64,000 nucleotides of DNA, taken from the NCBI GenBank assembly GCA_036511675.1, contig DATCBU010000083.1:1-64000 (forward strand). The letters are read 5' to 3'. A model generated the notes under the pieces. That model searched no databases. It was not told where the DNA came from and saw only the letters and a list, made by a program, of their open reading frames with translations. Source of the stretch: Chersky-840 sp036511675. Its GTDB lineage: Bacteria > Actinomycetota > Acidimicrobiia > Acidimicrobiales > UBA8190. Positions 63,990 through 64,000 of the stretch are shown here, one piece after another (position 1 is the stretch's first letter; each line of letters starts with the position of its first letter). A program made the translations under genes and the position numbers.

Positions 63990-64000
63990 TCGTGAACCTT

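Overview
The window is chromosomal DNA from a high-GC member of the Actinomycetota. Codons end mostly in G or C, starts are a mix of ATG, GTG and one TTG, and the order of cofactor genes around clpC and lysS resembles the block known from mycobacteria (tilS, hpt, folE, folP, folB, folK, a DUF2520 gene, panC, panD, coaX, lysS, clpC). Here nadB and nadC are inserted, ftsH is absent from the block, and an H+-pyrophosphatase is present. I infer a deep-branching actinobacterium such as Acidimicrobiia, but only phylogeny could settle this.

Layout. 1-1848: 5' part of clpC (minus). 2146-3126: a polyprenyl diphosphate synthase (plus). 3143-15685: lysS, then a 13-gene cofactor and salvage cluster, all minus, ending (in transcription order) with panC, panD, nadB, nadC and coaX. 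15726-17582: a small zinc protein, a SigR/RsrA-type sigma/anti-sigma pair and an unknown gene. 17790-24694: an eight-gene minus-strand run that looks like a membrane electron-transfer operon (ferric-reductase-like membrane protein, ApbE, NuoF-like protein, 3Fe-4S ferredoxin) flanked by secreted or lipoprotein enzymes. 24813-26824: a response regulator/histidine kinase pair. 26798-31459: tRNA-Thr(CGU), holB, tmk, topA. 31563-37959: H+-PPase, a KimA-like K+ permease fused to an OB-fold, and two TrkA proteins. 38008-45534: a HAD phosphatase, a 24-codon microprotein, a primary-type sigma factor, a ferritin-like protein, nadE and glnE. 45573-50958: an orphan PAS/GAF sensor kinase and a Kdp-type sensor split into two divergent genes, followed by kdpE. 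51043-58107: a dead aquaporin gene, a lipoprotein, a TetR regulator with its neighbours, a cyclic-nucleotide-binding flavoprotein, a PhyH dioxygenase, an esterase and a crotonase. 58108-64000: a visibly different tract of small genes, gene remnants and diverged repeats, probably an accessory or decaying region.

Two themes cut across the window. First, many genes start only 6-8 bases downstream of a TANNNT-like -10 box, so they are probably transcribed as leaderless mRNAs; this recurs at about fourteen starts and helps to fix start codons. Second, K+ and membrane-energy functions recur (H+-PPase, KimA-like permease, TrkA pair, split KdpD plus KdpE), although no kdpFABC is in view.

The most unusual items are: a dual-specificity-phosphatase-like protein inside the folate operon whose catalytic Cys is replaced by Gln; a PanC fused to a DUF2520 dehydrogenase-like domain; the split KdpD; the permease-OB fusion; the ApbE-linked redox operon; and a diverged repeat array of two small unknown proteins at 61.3-63.4 kb.
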